Of a stretch of 64,000 nt of DNA, positions 1 through 8,343 are shown piece by piece. A program made the position numbers and the translations under genes. Numbering within the stretch: the first letter of the stretch is position 1; each line of letters opens with the position of its first letter. Location: the NCBI GenBank assembly GCA_963812775.1, contig CAWEWH010000008.1, positions 248,001 to 312,000 of the forward strand. The letters are read 5' to 3'. The notes below the pieces were generated by a model. It worked only from the letters and a program-made list of their open reading frames with translations. It had not been told where the DNA came from and searched no databases. The DNA comes from CAWEWH01 sp963812775. Lineage in GTDB: Bacteria > Pseudomonadota > Alphaproteobacteria > Rhizobiales > Beijerinckiaceae.

Positions 1-2
1 CC

Positions 3-512
3 TTCTTCGCTGATCGCCTCAAGGTCTATCTGCGCGACCAGGGCGCCCGCCACGACCTCATCGACGCTGTGTTCGCGCTGGAGGGTCAGGACGATCTCTT
101 GATGATCGTCCACCGCGTCGAGGCGCTTGGCCGCTTCCTCGACAGCGACGACGGCAAGAATCTGCTCGTCGGCACCAAGCGCGCCGTGAATATTCTGCGC
201 ATCGAGGAGAAGAAGGACGGTCGCTCCTTCGACGGGGCGCCGAAGCCGGACCTGTTCAAAGAGGGCGAGGAGCGCGCCCTTGCGGCCGCCCTCGATTCGG
301 CACGCGCCGCGGCCGGCGCCGCCATCGCCAAGGAAGACTTCGAAGCCGCCATGGCGGCCTTGGCGAGATTGCGCGCCCCGGTCGACGCCTTCTTCGACAA
401 GGTGACCGTCAACGCCGACGACAAGGCCTTGCGCGAGAACCGCTTGAAGCTGCTCTCCGCTATCCGCGACGCCACCCGGCAAGTGGCTGATTTCTCGAAA
501 ATCGAGGGATGA
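3..512 (+). CDS. glyS: Glycyl-tRNA synthetase beta subunit, C-terminal part (5' end outside window)
   Basis: This is the last ~169 residues of the beta chain of the alpha2beta2 glycyl-tRNA synthetase, which charges tRNA-Gly in the cytoplasm. The reading frame is open from base 3 and gives the beta-subunit block FFADRLKVYLRDQG followed by RHDLIDAVFALEG, then a helical C-terminal region (anticodon-binding, DALR-like) ending with a TGA. Only the start is missing, cut by the window edge. It lies upstream of ppdK, the usual order in Rhizobiales. Identity rests on recognition of the conserved C-terminal blocks; the catalytic alpha subunit is not in view. Confidence 0.93.
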   Translation, partial: FFADRLKVYLRDQGARHDLIDAVFALEGQDDLLMIVHRVEALGRFLDSDDGKNLLVGTKRAVNILRIEEKKDGRSFDGAPKPDLFKEGEERALAAALDSARAAAGAAIAKEDFEAAMAALARLRAPVDAFFDKVTVNADDKALRENRLKLLSAIRDATRQVADFSKIEG

Positions 513-612
513 AAGGCGCGAAGCTCCGCGCGATCCTTTGCCACTAGGAACCAGAAACCGACTGCCGCGTTTGCAGGTCACGTCCATTCCTGCGGGCAAA
601 GGGAGCTTCCCC

Positions 613-1074
613 ATGGCATCGAACACTTACGGCAATGCCGGTCTCGGCAATTCCGCCGCCAAGGCTGGCGAAGAGCTGCGCAGCGCCGCCAGCAAGGCGG
701 GCGAGGACCTGCGCAAGGGCGCCTCTGAGATCGGCGCCAGCGTTGAGGCGGCGAGCGGCGACATCGCGGCCGACCTGCGCATGCTGAAGGAGGACATCGC
801 CCGGCTCACCGAGACCGTGGCGTCCATCGCGGCGAGCCGTGGCCAGCAGGCCGCCTCCCGCGTCACCGACAGCCTGCGCCACGTCACCGACGGTGTGACC
901 GAGACGGCGACCAGCGCCTATACGGCCGGGGCCGAGATCGCCAGCGCCGCCAAGACCCACGCCACCTCCTTCGCCGGTGATGTCGAGGCAACCGTGCGCC
1001 GCAATCCGCTCGGCACCGTGCTGGCCGCCCTTGGCCTCGGCATGCTGGTCGGCATGATGACGCGGAGCCGCTGA
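613..1074 (+). CDS. DUF883-family (ElaB/YqjD-like) membrane-anchored protein
   Basis: A 153-residue protein with a long Ala/Glu/Lys-rich helical stretch (repeated SAASKAGEDLRKGAS-type heptads, residues ~10-120) and one C-terminal membrane segment (GTVLAALGLGMLVGMM) preceded by RRNPLG. This is the layout of the DUF883/ElaB/YqjD family, inner-membrane proteins tied to stationary phase and stress and reported to bind ribosomes in E. coli. The ATG at 613 is chosen over the upstream in-frame start at 538 because AAAGGGAG sits just before it. Its stop overlaps the start of the holin-like gene (TGATG), so the two are translationally coupled. Function here is inferred from family only. Confidence 0.8.
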   Translation: MASNTYGNAGLGNSAAKAGEELRSAASKAGEDLRKGASEIGASVEAASGDIAADLRMLKEDIARLTETVASIAASRGQQAASRVTDSLRHVTDGVTETATSAYTAGAEIASAAKTHATSFAGDVEATVRRNPLGTVLAALGLGMLVGMMTRSR

Positions 1075-1508
1075 TGCTCGCCTCCCTCTACGCGGCCGCT
1101 TCCGACGAGATGGCGTCGATGAAGCGGCGCATGCTGCGCCTGCTGATCGGCGCGCTGCTGGCCGTCGCCGCCCTCATCGTCGTGCTCGTTGCCGCGCTCA
1201 GGGCGTTGTTCATCTGGGCGACCGAGATGTGGGGTCCGATGTACGGCAATCTCGCGGTGGCCGGCGGCGCCCTCGTCGTCGCCATCATCGCGGTCGTCAT
1301 CGCGGCCATGGGTCGGCGGCGCCGGCACAAAGTGGAGCATGCGGCCCGCGATGCCAGGGTGCAGGCCTACGACACCGCCCGCGCCCTCGGCGAGCAGGTC
1401 TCCAACACGCTGACCGGGCGCACCGGTCCCCTGCATTCCCGCAAGGGCCTGACCAACGCCGTTCTCGGCGCCATCGTCATCGGGGTGTTGCTGGGCCGCC
1501 GCTTCTAG
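1074..1508 (+). CDS. Holin-X/YqjE-like phage holin family membrane protein
   Basis: A 144-residue membrane protein with two hydrophobic segments (residues ~22-47 and ~60-80), a basic RRRRHK stretch, and a third hydrophobic segment near the C terminus ending in GRRF. This matches the phage-holin/YqjE family that usually sits next to DUF883 genes. The name does not imply lysis; in bacteria the YqjD-YqjE-YqjK group is a membrane-stress set of unknown mechanism. The ATG at 1074 overlaps the stop of the DUF883 gene. The next gene (DUF3096) follows after about 70 bases, so the three probably form one transcript. Confidence 0.72.
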   Translation: MLASLYAAASDEMASMKRRMLRLLIGALLAVAALIVVLVAALRALFIWATEMWGPMYGNLAVAGGALVVAIIAVVIAAMGRRRRHKVEHAARDARVQAYDTARALGEQVSNTLTGRTGPLHSRKGLTNAVLGAIVIGVLLGRRF

Positions 1509-1576
1509 CTCGGGATTTTCTGTTAGCGTTTCGTGCCGGCCCGTTGCGGCCGGCACTGTTGCGAATGGAGGCACCC

Positions 1577-1720
1577 ATGAATCTTCACCTGCAGCTGCAA
1601 CCGCTGCTGGCCTTGATCTGCGGCATTCTCATCCTGGTGATGCCGCGCCTGCTCAACTTCATCGTCGCGGTCTATCTGATCATTGTCGGCGTCGTCGGCG
1701 TCTTTGGTATCCGCGCCTAA
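1577..1720 (+). CDS. DUF3096 small membrane protein (47 aa)
   Basis: A 47-residue, almost entirely hydrophobic protein: a short amphipathic start, the segment LLALICGILILVMPRLLNF, then IVAVYLIIVGVVGVFG, i.e. two closely spaced membrane helices with a Pro-Arg turn. Size and sequence match DUF3096, common in Alphaproteobacteria and of unknown role. A good ribosome-binding site (TGGAGG) lies 6 bases before the ATG. It follows the DUF883 and holin-like genes and likely belongs with them in envelope stress. Confidence 0.8.
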   Translation: MNLHLQLQPLLALICGILILVMPRLLNFIVAVYLIIVGVVGVFGIRA

Positions 1721-1850
1721 CGCCGAATTTACCTGCAACTGCTAGCATTTGCGGCGTCGGAACCCAGGCCCGGCGGCGTTGCCTTTTCATGTGGGATGCG
1801 CCAAGCCTCCGTCCCAAGCCTCGGGTTTCCCCCGGGAAAAAGCGAGTCGG

Positions 1851-4547
1851 ATGATGGCGAAGTGGGTTTACACCTTCGGCGGCGGCAAGGCCGAGGGTCA
1901 GTCGGCCATGAAGAACCTGCTTGGAGGCAAGGGCGCCAACCTCGCCGAGATGGCCAATCTCGGCTTGCCGGTGCCCCCCGGCTTCACCATCACGACGGAC
2001 GTTTGCACCTACTACTACGAGCATAGCGAGAGCTACCCGGCCGACCTCACGGCGGAGGTCGAGGCGGCGCTGCTCGCCACCGGGCGGGTTGCCGGCAAGA
2101 TGTTCGGCAACGAAGCCGATCCGCTGCTCGTCTCGGTGCGTTCGGGCGCGCGCGCCTCCATGCCCGGCATGATGGACACGGTGCTCAATCTCGGCCTCAA
2201 CGACAAGACGGTCGAGGCAATCGCCAAGGCGTCCGGCGACGCCCGTTTCGCCTATGACAGCTATCGCCGCTTCATCACAATGTATTCCGATGTGGTGCTC
2301 GGCATCGAGCATCACCACTTCGAAGACGCGCTCGAAGAGTACAAGGAGCGCAAGGCCTATTCCCTCGACACCGATCTCGGCGCCGACGACTGGAAGCAGC
2401 TTATCGGCCGCTACAAGGCGATCGTCGAGAAGGAGCTCGGCAAGCCGTTTCCGCAGGATCCGAAAGAGCAGCTCTGGGGCGCCATCGGCGCCGTGTTCGG
2501 CTCGTGGATGAATGCCCGCGCCAAAAAATACCGCGAGCTGCACGCCATCCCGGCGAGCTGGGGCACCGCCGTCAACGTCCAAGCCATGGTGTTCGGCAAT
2601 CGCGGCGAAACGTCCGCCACCGGCGTCGCATTCACGCGCAACCCGTCGACCGGCGAGAAGGAGCTTTACGGCGAATTCCTCATCAACGCCCAAGGCGAGG
2701 ACGTGGTGGCCGGCATCCGCACGCCCCAGGATATCACCGAGAAGGCCCGCATCGCCTCCAGGTCCAACAAGCCGTCGATGGAAGCGGCGATGTCGCAGGC
2801 CTATGCGGAGCTGGTGCGCATCTACGGAGTGCTCGAGGAGCACTACCGCGACATGCAGGACATGGAGTTCACCGTCGAGAACGGCAAGCTGTGGATGCTG
2901 CAGACGCGCAACGGCAAGCGCACCGCCAAGGCCGCGCTGCGCATCGCCGTCGACCTCGCGGCCGAGGGCCTGATCAGCGAGGAGGAGGCGGTGTCGCGCG
3001 TCGAGCCCGCCGCCCTCGACCAGCTCCTGCACCCGACCATCGATCCCAAGGCGCACCGAAAGATCCTAGCCACCGGCCTGCCGGCCTCGCCCGGTGCCGC
3101 CTGCGGCGAGATCGTGTTCTCGTCCAATGACGCCGAGGAGGCCAAGAAGAATGGCCGCAAGGTTATCCTGGTGCGCGTCGAGACCTCGCCAGAAGACATC
3201 CACGGCATGCATGCCGCGGAAGGCATCCTCACCACGCGCGGCGGTATGACGTCCCACGCGGCCGTCGTCGCCCGCGGCATGGGCAAGCCGTGCGTCTCCG
3301 GCGCCGGCACGATCCGCGTCGACTACAGCATGCAGACCCTCAACGCCGCCGGCGCCGTCCTGAAGAAAGGTGACGTCATCACCATCGACGGATCCAGCGG
3401 CCAGGTGCTGCAAGGCCAAGTGCGGATGCAGGAGCCGGAGCTTTCCGGCGAGTTCGCCACCCTGATGGGCTGGGCCGATCGCGTGCGGCGCATGAAGGTG
3501 CGCGCCAATGCCGAGACACCGCTCGACGCCAAGACGGCGCGCAACTTTGGCGCCGAGGGCATCGGGCTCTGTCGCACCGAGCATATGTTCTTCGATGGCG
3601 AGCGCATCGTCGCGATGCGCGAGATGATCCTCGCCGACGACGAGAAGGGCCGCCGCGCCGCCCTCGCCAAGCTGCTCCCCATGCAGCGCTCCGATTTCGC
3701 AGCGCTGTTCAAGCTGATGCAGGGGCTGCCCGTCACCATCCGCCTGCTCGATCCGCCGCTGCACGAGTTCCTGCCGCACACCGACGCCGAGGTGGCCGAG
3801 GTGAGCAAGGCCATGGGCGCCGACCCGGCCAAGCTGAAACGGCGCGCCGAGGAGCTGCACGAATTCAACCCGATGCTCGGCTTCCGTGGCTGCCGTCTCG
3901 GCATCGCCTATCCGGAGATCGTCGAGATGCAGGCCCGCGCCATTTTCGAAGCGGCGCTCGATGCGGCGGTCGAGACCGGCGCGCCCGTGACACCGGAAGT
4001 CATGGTGCCGCTGGTCATGGGCAAGCAGGAGCTCGATCTGATCAAGGCACGCATCGACGCCATGGCGGCGGCGGTCATGAAGGAGCGCGGCAAGACCATC
4101 ACCTATCAGGTCGGCACGATGATCGAGCTGCCACGCGCCTGCTTGCGCGCCCAGGAGATCGCCGAGAGCGCCGAGTTCTTCTCCTTCGGCACCAACGACC
4201 TCACCCAGACGACGCTCGGCATCAGCCGCGACGATGCCGGCCGCTTCCTTGGCGCCTACACGTCGGCCGGCATCCTGTCGACGGACCCGTTCGTCAGCAT
4301 CGACCGGGACGGGGTCGGCGAATTGGTCAAGCTCGCCATCGCGCGCGGCCGCAAGGCGCGCAACTCCTTGAAGCTCGGCATCTGCGGCGAGCATGGGGGC
4401 GACCCGGCCTCGGTGGCCTTCTGCGAGGAGGCAGGTCTCGACTACGTGTCGTGCTCGCCCTACCGGGTGCCCATCGCGCGGCTCGCCGCCGCCCAGGCGG
4501 CATTGGCGGGCCGCAGGACCGACGCGGAACGACAGACGACGGATTGA
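1851..4547 (+). CDS. ppdK: Pyruvate, phosphate dikinase
   Basis: About 898 residues, full family length. The enzyme interconverts ATP, Pi and pyruvate with AMP, PPi and phosphoenolpyruvate in the cytoplasm. Domains in order: N-terminal ATP-grasp nucleotide-binding domain (VRSGARASMPGMMDTVLNLG, residues ~98-117), phospho-histidine swivel domain with the catalytic His in GGMTSHAAVVARGMGKPCVSG (~465), and the C-terminal PEP/pyruvate barrel with FFSFGTNDLTQ and the acid/base Cys in GICGEHGGDP. ATG codons at 1851 and 1854 are both possible; MAKWVYTFGGG is the usual beginning. The last ~12 residues (RTDAERQTTD) look like read-through of an intergenic repeat motif. Confidence 0.97.
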   Translation: MMAKWVYTFGGGKAEGQSAMKNLLGGKGANLAEMANLGLPVPPGFTITTDVCTYYYEHSESYPADLTAEVEAALLATGRVAGKMFGNEADPLLVSVRSGARASMPGMMDTVLNLGLNDKTVEAIAKASGDARFAYDSYRRFITMYSDVVLGIEHHHFEDALEEYKERKAYSLDTDLGADDWKQLIGRYKAIVEKELGKPFPQDPKEQLWGAIGAVFGSWMNARAKKYRELHAIPASWGTAVNVQAMVFGNRGETSATGVAFTRNPSTGEKELYGEFLINAQGEDVVAGIRTPQDITEKARIASRSNKPSMEAAMSQAYAELVRIYGVLEEHYRDMQDMEFTVENGKLWMLQTRNGKRTAKAALRIAVDLAAEGLISEEEAVSRVEPAALDQLLHPTIDPKAHRKILATGLPASPGAACGEIVFSSNDAEEAKKNGRKVILVRVETSPEDIHGMHAAEGILTTRGGMTSHAAVVARGMGKPCVSGAGTIRVDYSMQTLNAAGAVLKKGDVITIDGSSGQVLQGQVRMQEPELSGEFATLMGWADRVRRMKVRANAETPLDAKTARNFGAEGIGLCRTEHMFFDGERIVAMREMILADDEKGRRAALAKLLPMQRSDFAALFKLMQGLPVTIRLLDPPLHEFLPHTDAEVAEVSKAMGADPAKLKRRAEELHEFNPMLGFRGCRLGIAYPEIVEMQARAIFEAALDAAVETGAPVTPEVMVPLVMGKQELDLIKARIDAMAAAVMKERGKTITYQVGTMIELPRACLRAQEIAESAEFFSFGTNDLTQTTLGISRDDAGRFLGAYTSAGILSTDPFVSIDRDGVGELVKLAIARGRKARNSLKLGICGEHGGDPASVAFCEEAGLDYVSCSPYRVPIARLAAAQAALAGRRTDAERQTTD

Positions 4548-4747
4548 GCCGTTTCCGCCGCTGTCGTCCCGTCCGCTGTCGTCCGAAAGCCACAACCCGT
4601 TAATCCTGTTTGCCGATTCCGATCGCGCCTTGCGGCTCTTAACCCTCCCGAAACCCTACGCTTCGATAGTCGGGTGAGGACGGTGGATCAGCCTCGGCTG
4701 TGGCAGATCGGCAACGATCGCCCGGCGCCTGATCCGCAGGGGTTCAG

Positions 4748-6001
4748 TTGCGTATGCGTATGCGTCGGTCGAGCTTGGGGTTCGTGTGCGCCACCGTGGC
4801 GCCGTGGGCGCTCGCCGCTGGCGTGCTCGTGTCGTTCACGGCGACCGCGAGCCAGGATGCCGATCGCGGCCTCAGCGCCGTGCCGTTCCCGCCGAAATCG
4901 TCCAGCCTGCCGGAGCAACGTCTGCTCGTGCCGCCGGCGCACGATCTCGCCGCCCAGGCGCTGCACCTGCCCGTATTGGGGCTCGACCGCATCGTCACCG
5001 CGAGCCTCGGGGCTGCCGATCCGGCGCCCTACGATCCGGCCGCCGAAGGGTGGCCTCCCAAGAGCGATCTCAAGAAATCGGCGCGGGGCGTATATCCGGA
5101 GGTGGTGCGTGAGCGCAAGGGCGATCCCCTGATTGAGCTGCGGCCGACGCTCAGCCGCCAAGGCTTGAGCCGCTTCGCCCGCGGCTCCGCCGCCAACATG
5201 CGCGCCATGGTGTTCCGCGACGACGAAGTGGCGCAGCCGGCCGCCGTGCTGCTGCAGGGCGTGCTCGAGCTCGGCGACGCCAAGTCGAAATTCGAGCCGT
5301 GGGAAGACGAGACGATCACCTTGCGGGCGACCGCCCCCATGTCGCCGAGCTCGGGCAAGTACAGCGCCATGACCTACGATTCGAGCCGGCCACCCAACGC
5401 GCTCGACGGCGGCACGCCGTCGGTACCGCGCGCCGTGTCGCTCGCCTCCATCACGCCCGCGGAAGCCGACGCCACCCCCGTGGAGATCGCCGCCGCACCC
5501 GTGTCGCCCGGCGGCAAGCTCGGCGGCGGCACAACGATCGCCAAGAGCGACGACGGGCGTCCGCAATACGCCTCTCTCATCGACCCGCAGAAGATGAGCC
5601 AGGAGCAGCGCTGTCTCGCCGAGGCCATCTATTTCGAGGCCCGCAACGAGCCGGAGACTGGCCAAGCCGCCGTGGCGCAGGTGGTGCTGAACCGGGTGAA
5701 GAGCGGGCTCTATCCGAAGTCGGTTTGCGGCGTCGTCTACCAGAACCGCCACCGCTACATGGCCTGCCAGTTCTCCTTCGCGTGCGAAGGCAAGTCGCTG
5801 CGCATCAGCGAAGCCACCCCTTGGGCGACCGCCGTGCGCGTGGCGCGCGAGGTCACCGACGGCAAGACCTATCTGGCCGACGTGGGCGGTGCCACGCACT
5901 ATCACGCCGACTACGTGCGCCCGCACTGGTCGCGCAAGCTGAAGAAGATGGACGTGATCGGCCGCCACATCTTCTACAAGCTGAAGCCCGGACAGACGTA
6001 A
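4748..6001 (+). CDS. Exported SleB-type cell wall hydrolase
   Basis: 417 residues. An N-terminal basic stretch and hydrophobic segment (residues ~9-30) form a signal peptide or anchor. The middle ~250 residues are low-similarity and Pro/Ala-rich. The C-terminal ~130 residues are the Hydrolase_2/SleB domain: QRCLAEAIYFEARNEP with the catalytic Glu, QVVLNRV, CGVVYQ, CQFSFACEG and GATHYHADYVRPHW. Such enzymes cleave peptidoglycan glycan strands. TTG at 4748 sits 5 bases after AGGGG and is preferred; in-frame ATGs at 4754 and 4760 are alternatives. The gene commonly follows ppdK in Rhizobiales. Confidence 0.88.
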   Translation: MRMRMRRSSLGFVCATVAPWALAAGVLVSFTATASQDADRGLSAVPFPPKSSSLPEQRLLVPPAHDLAAQALHLPVLGLDRIVTASLGAADPAPYDPAAEGWPPKSDLKKSARGVYPEVVRERKGDPLIELRPTLSRQGLSRFARGSAANMRAMVFRDDEVAQPAAVLLQGVLELGDAKSKFEPWEDETITLRATAPMSPSSGKYSAMTYDSSRPPNALDGGTPSVPRAVSLASITPAEADATPVEIAAAPVSPGGKLGGGTTIAKSDDGRPQYASLIDPQKMSQEQRCLAEAIYFEARNEPETGQAAVAQVVLNRVKSGLYPKSVCGVVYQNRHRYMACQFSFACEGKSLRISEATPWATAVRVAREVTDGKTYLADVGGATHYHADYVRPHWSRKLKKMDVIGRHIFYKLKPGQT

Positions 6002-6064
6002 CAAGGACCATCGAGCGGCACTCGGTCATCAGAGAACCTCCGACGACCGACGCCTGATTGCTGG

Positions 6065-6469
6065 CTACTGAAGAATGCGCACCACCCGCCGGCTCGACGG
6101 CTCGACGAAGACGATGCGATTGTCGCCGGCGCGGAAATACGAATACGACCGCAGCAGCGGCACCTCGGTCGAGAGCTCGTTCTCAACCTGATAGAGCTCC
6201 ACCGACGGCGGAATGACGCTGCCGACGCGGATCGTCTCCGTCGCCGGCGCGGCCACCACACGCTCCTCGACGATATAGCGGCGCACCACCACTTCCTGGT
6301 CCGGGGTCAGCGCCAGGCTGCCGGTGGCGCCGATGTCCGGGCTCTCGGCGGCGCCGCCCGGCCCGCGCTCGACGATGACTGGCGTCTCGCGCCGCTCGAT
6401 GACCACTTGCGCAAAGGCCGGCGCCGCGCCGGTCACGATGGCAATGGTGCACAACAGGATCCGCTTCAT
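6065..6469 (-). CDS. DUF1236-type exported protein
   Basis: 134 residues with a clear signal peptide (MKRILLCTIAIVTGAAPAFA, cleavage before QVV). The mature part contains LTPDQEVVVRRYIVEE and GSVIPPSVELYQV and ends with DNRIVFVEPSSRRVVRIL, the repeat-like beta pattern of DUF1236 proteins, periplasmic proteins of unknown function frequent in Rhizobiales. The ATG at 6469 is preceded by GGGAGGACC on the minus strand; a longer reading from 6487 lacks such a site. It converges with the SleB gene. Confidence 0.78.
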   Translation of the reverse strand: MKRILLCTIAIVTGAAPAFAQVVIERRETPVIVERGPGGAAESPDIGATGSLALTPDQEVVVRRYIVEERVVAAPATETIRVGSVIPPSVELYQVENELSTEVPLLRSYSYFRAGDNRIVFVEPSSRRVVRILQ

Positions 6470-6621
6470 GAAGGTCCTCCCTGGCAAGCTCCGCTTGGCT
6501 CTGATCGGGGAACGTGCGCCCGCAGCGAGGGTTCCGCCTTTACCTTAACGCGCTGATTTGTTTGCTCTTGCACGCCATCGCGCGTTTGGTCGGAGGAATC
6601 CGAACCACAAGGTGTCCGACA

Positions 6622-6909
6622 ATGCTGAAGTTGCGTCTTTGCTTGGCCGCGGGAGTGGCCGCATTCGTCACGATGGCCGCCGGCAGCGCCAACGCCGATT
6701 GCTGCGCCACCTACACGTCGAGCTTCATCGCTCCACGGCACACCATCACCATCGAGCCGGTGCTGGTGAAGGAACCGCACTATGTGTGTTGCGGCGTGTC
6801 GCCCGGCGTCGTCGAGTACCGCCCGACGTTCCGCACGCCGCGCGTCGGCGTCATCACTTACGAGCGCGGGCCCGGCCACTATCAGCTCGTGCCAGGTTTC
6901 TATTACTAG
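6622..6909 (+). CDS. Small exported Cys-containing hypothetical protein
   Basis: 95 residues: signal peptide to about ANA (residue 25), then a mature protein beginning DCCATYTSSF with a second Cys pair (HYVCCGVSPG) and a Tyr/Pro-rich end (HYQLVPGFYY). Two CC pairs suggest an oxidised periplasmic or secreted protein. I recognise the style from Rhizobiales but no functional family. The ATG at 6622 gives a proper signal sequence; the frame is open further upstream (to 6514), but that extension is Arg/Leu-rich and not signal-like. Confidence 0.6.
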   Translation: MLKLRLCLAAGVAAFVTMAAGSANADCCATYTSSFIAPRHTITIEPVLVKEPHYVCCGVSPGVVEYRPTFRTPRVGVITYERGPGHYQLVPGFYY

Positions 6910-6953
6910 CGCCTGATCCGTCAGAGGCCCGCGGCTGACGCGACGCGATATGC

Positions 6954-6973
6954 GCCGCGCCTTCCGGCGCGGC
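6954..6973. terminator. GC hairpin between convergent genes
   Basis: Perfect 8-bp stem GCCGCGCC/GGCGCGGC with a TTCC tetraloop, lying between the end of the small exported gene (6909, plus) and the end of the SRPBCC gene (6979, minus). No T-tract follows on either strand, so termination efficiency is uncertain; it could serve both directions. Confidence 0.35.
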
Positions 6974-6978
6974 CGCGC

Positions 6979-7407
6979 CTACCCTCCGAGGTAAATCTCG
7001 AGCTTGTCGAGGGCGCCGCTCCAGCCGGTGTTGTGGCGGTCGCGCGCCGCCTCGTCGAAGAACTGCTCGTGCACGAGCGTCAACAGCGTGCCCTCGCCAT
7101 CGGGCTTGAGCAGCACACTCACCAGGGACTGCCGTTCCTGCAGCGTGCGCCACATCCAGGTGAAGACGAGCTTGGCGTCCGGCTCGACCTCGCGATAGAC
7201 GCCGCTCACGTCGTGCTCTTCGCCGTCCGGCGTTCGGAACACCATGCGGAAGCGCCCGCCGACGCGCACTTGCGTCTCGGCGCTGATGTTCTGCGCGCCC
7301 TCAGGTCCCCACCAGCGGACGACCTGCCGGGGATCGGTCCAGGCCGCATAGACACGGCCCGGCGGCGCCTTGAGCCGGCGCTTGATGGTGAGGCTCGGCT
7401 TGGTCAC
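6979..7407 (-). CDS. SRPBCC/AHSA1 (Hsp90 activator homology) domain protein
   Basis: 142 residues of the START-like AHSA1 fold: TIKRRLKAPPGRVYAAWTDP at the start, RWWGPEG, GGRFRMVFRTPDGEEHDVSGVYREVEP, then TLLTLVHEQF and GWSGALDKLEIYL at the end. Members bind small hydrophobic ligands; no substrate can be assigned. The GTG start at 7407 overlaps the TGA of the DUF1428 gene (GTGA), so the two are translationally coupled. It belongs to the ArsR-DUF1428-SRPBCC operon, a common arrangement in which the ArsR protein controls the set. Confidence 0.85.
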   Translation of the reverse strand: MTKPSLTIKRRLKAPPGRVYAAWTDPRQVVRWWGPEGAQNISAETQVRVGGRFRMVFRTPDGEEHDVSGVYREVEPDAKLVFTWMWRTLQERQSLVSVLLKPDGEGTLLTLVHEQFFDEAARDRHNTGWSGALDKLEIYLGG

Positions 7408-7772
7408 TTGCCGGCGAGATCGACCACGACCTTGAAGCCGCCATAGGACATGCGCTTCGCGTCGAACGGCATGGCCTTCGGGTCCATCATCTTGGCGAGG
7501 CGCTTGTCCTTCATCACCTTGGCGTTGACACGGTCGCGGTGGGCGCGGGACTTGTAGACGATCCACGAGAACACCGGCGTTTCGCCGGGCTTCAGCTTCA
7601 TGCCGCGCGGAAACGGCAGCCCGAACTGGGACTTGAGGTCGTCGCCGACGCACTCGCGGTATTCCAGCGCGCCATGCTCGCGCCACACCTTGCCGGCTTT
7701 CAGCGACATGCTGCGATAGGCCTTGAGGTTCTTCTTCGGCAGCGGCAGCAGAAATCCATCGACGTAGGCCAT
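7404..7772 (-). CDS. DUF1428 family protein
   Basis: 122 residues, full length for DUF1428 (dimeric alpha-beta barrel fold): MAYVDGFLLPLPKKNL, CVGDDLKSQFGLPFP, ETPVFSWIVYKSRAHRD, DPKAMPFDAKRMSYGGF. Function of the family is unknown. An AGGAG site lies 8 bases before the ATG. It lies between the ArsR regulator and the SRPBCC gene and overlaps the latter, so it is probably under the same ArsR control. Confidence 0.87.
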   Translation of the reverse strand: MAYVDGFLLPLPKKNLKAYRSMSLKAGKVWREHGALEYRECVGDDLKSQFGLPFPRGMKLKPGETPVFSWIVYKSRAHRDRVNAKVMKDKRLAKMMDPKAMPFDAKRMSYGGFKVVVDLAGK

Positions 7773-7855
7773 GTCTTCGCTCCTGGGTTGTCATCGGCAG
7801 ATGGGGGCGCCGGCGGCTGGCCGCCAGCGCGGCCGCGGCCACAGTGTGGCTTGGG

Positions 7856-8257
7856 CTATTTGCGGCGCGGCTGCCTGCGCGCCGTGGCGGCCTTGCGGCG
7901 GCTGGCCTTCGGCGGCGCAGCCGGCGGCGCGGGCTCGGACTCCAGGAACGCCGCGAGACGGTCGAGCCCCTCCGCCCAGAAGCGCTCGTAGCGGGCGAGC
8001 CAGTCTGTTGCTTCCTTGAGGGGCGTCGCCTCGAGCCGGCACGGCCGCCATTGCGCCTCCCGTCCGCGGGTGATCAGCCCGGCGCCTTCGAGCACTTTTA
8101 GGTGCTTGGAGATGGCCGGCAGGCTCATGGCGAAGGGGGCGGCGAGCTCGGTCACGGGCGCCTCGCCGGACGTGAGCCGCGCCAGGATGGCGCGGCGGGT
8201 GGGATCGGCAAGCGCCGCGAAAGTGGAACTGAGCCGGTCGGACGACGGCAGGGGCAT
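7856..8257 (-). CDS. ArsR-family winged-helix transcriptional regulator
   Basis: 133 residues. The winged helix occupies residues ~8-90: FAALADPTRRAILARLTSGEAPVTELA, then the recognition helix MSLPAISKHLKVLEGAGLI and the wing REAQWRPCRLE. The C-terminal tail is Pro/Ala then Lys/Arg rich (SRRKAATARRQPRRK) and may add non-specific DNA affinity. No Cys metal-site pair is visible in the recognition helix, so this is the non-metal type usually paired with SRPBCC genes. A 30-bp palindrome 13 bases before its start is the likely self-operator. It is the first gene of the operon with DUF1428 and SRPBCC. Confidence 0.9.
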   Translation of the reverse strand: MPLPSSDRLSSTFAALADPTRRAILARLTSGEAPVTELAAPFAMSLPAISKHLKVLEGAGLITRGREAQWRPCRLEATPLKEATDWLARYERFWAEGLDRLAAFLESEPAPPAAPPKASRRKAATARRQPRRK

Positions 8258-8270
8258 GTGGGGAACCGCT

Positions 8271-8300
8271 TTGTTACATAACCGATAAGTTAAGTAACAA
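8271..8300. promoter_or_regulatory. Palindromic operator/promoter of the ArsR operon
   Basis: A 30-bp inverted repeat with outer arms TTGTTAC/GTAACAA and inner arms TAAC/GTTA, unusually AT-rich for this genome. It lies 13 bases upstream of the ArsR start on the minus strand and 70 bases from the end of nadC. Size, symmetry and position fit the binding site of the adjacent ArsR dimer, overlapping the promoter. Confidence 0.7.
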
Positions 8301-8343
8301 GCAGGCGGCCGTCAAGATGCCGGCGCGGCGGCGCGCCGATCGG

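Noticed and set aside
1680..3056. Long antisense reading frames opposite ppdK (also 3066-4595)
   Set aside because: They are GC-driven shadows rich in Arg, His and Gly with no family blocks, exactly opposite a well-recognised gene.
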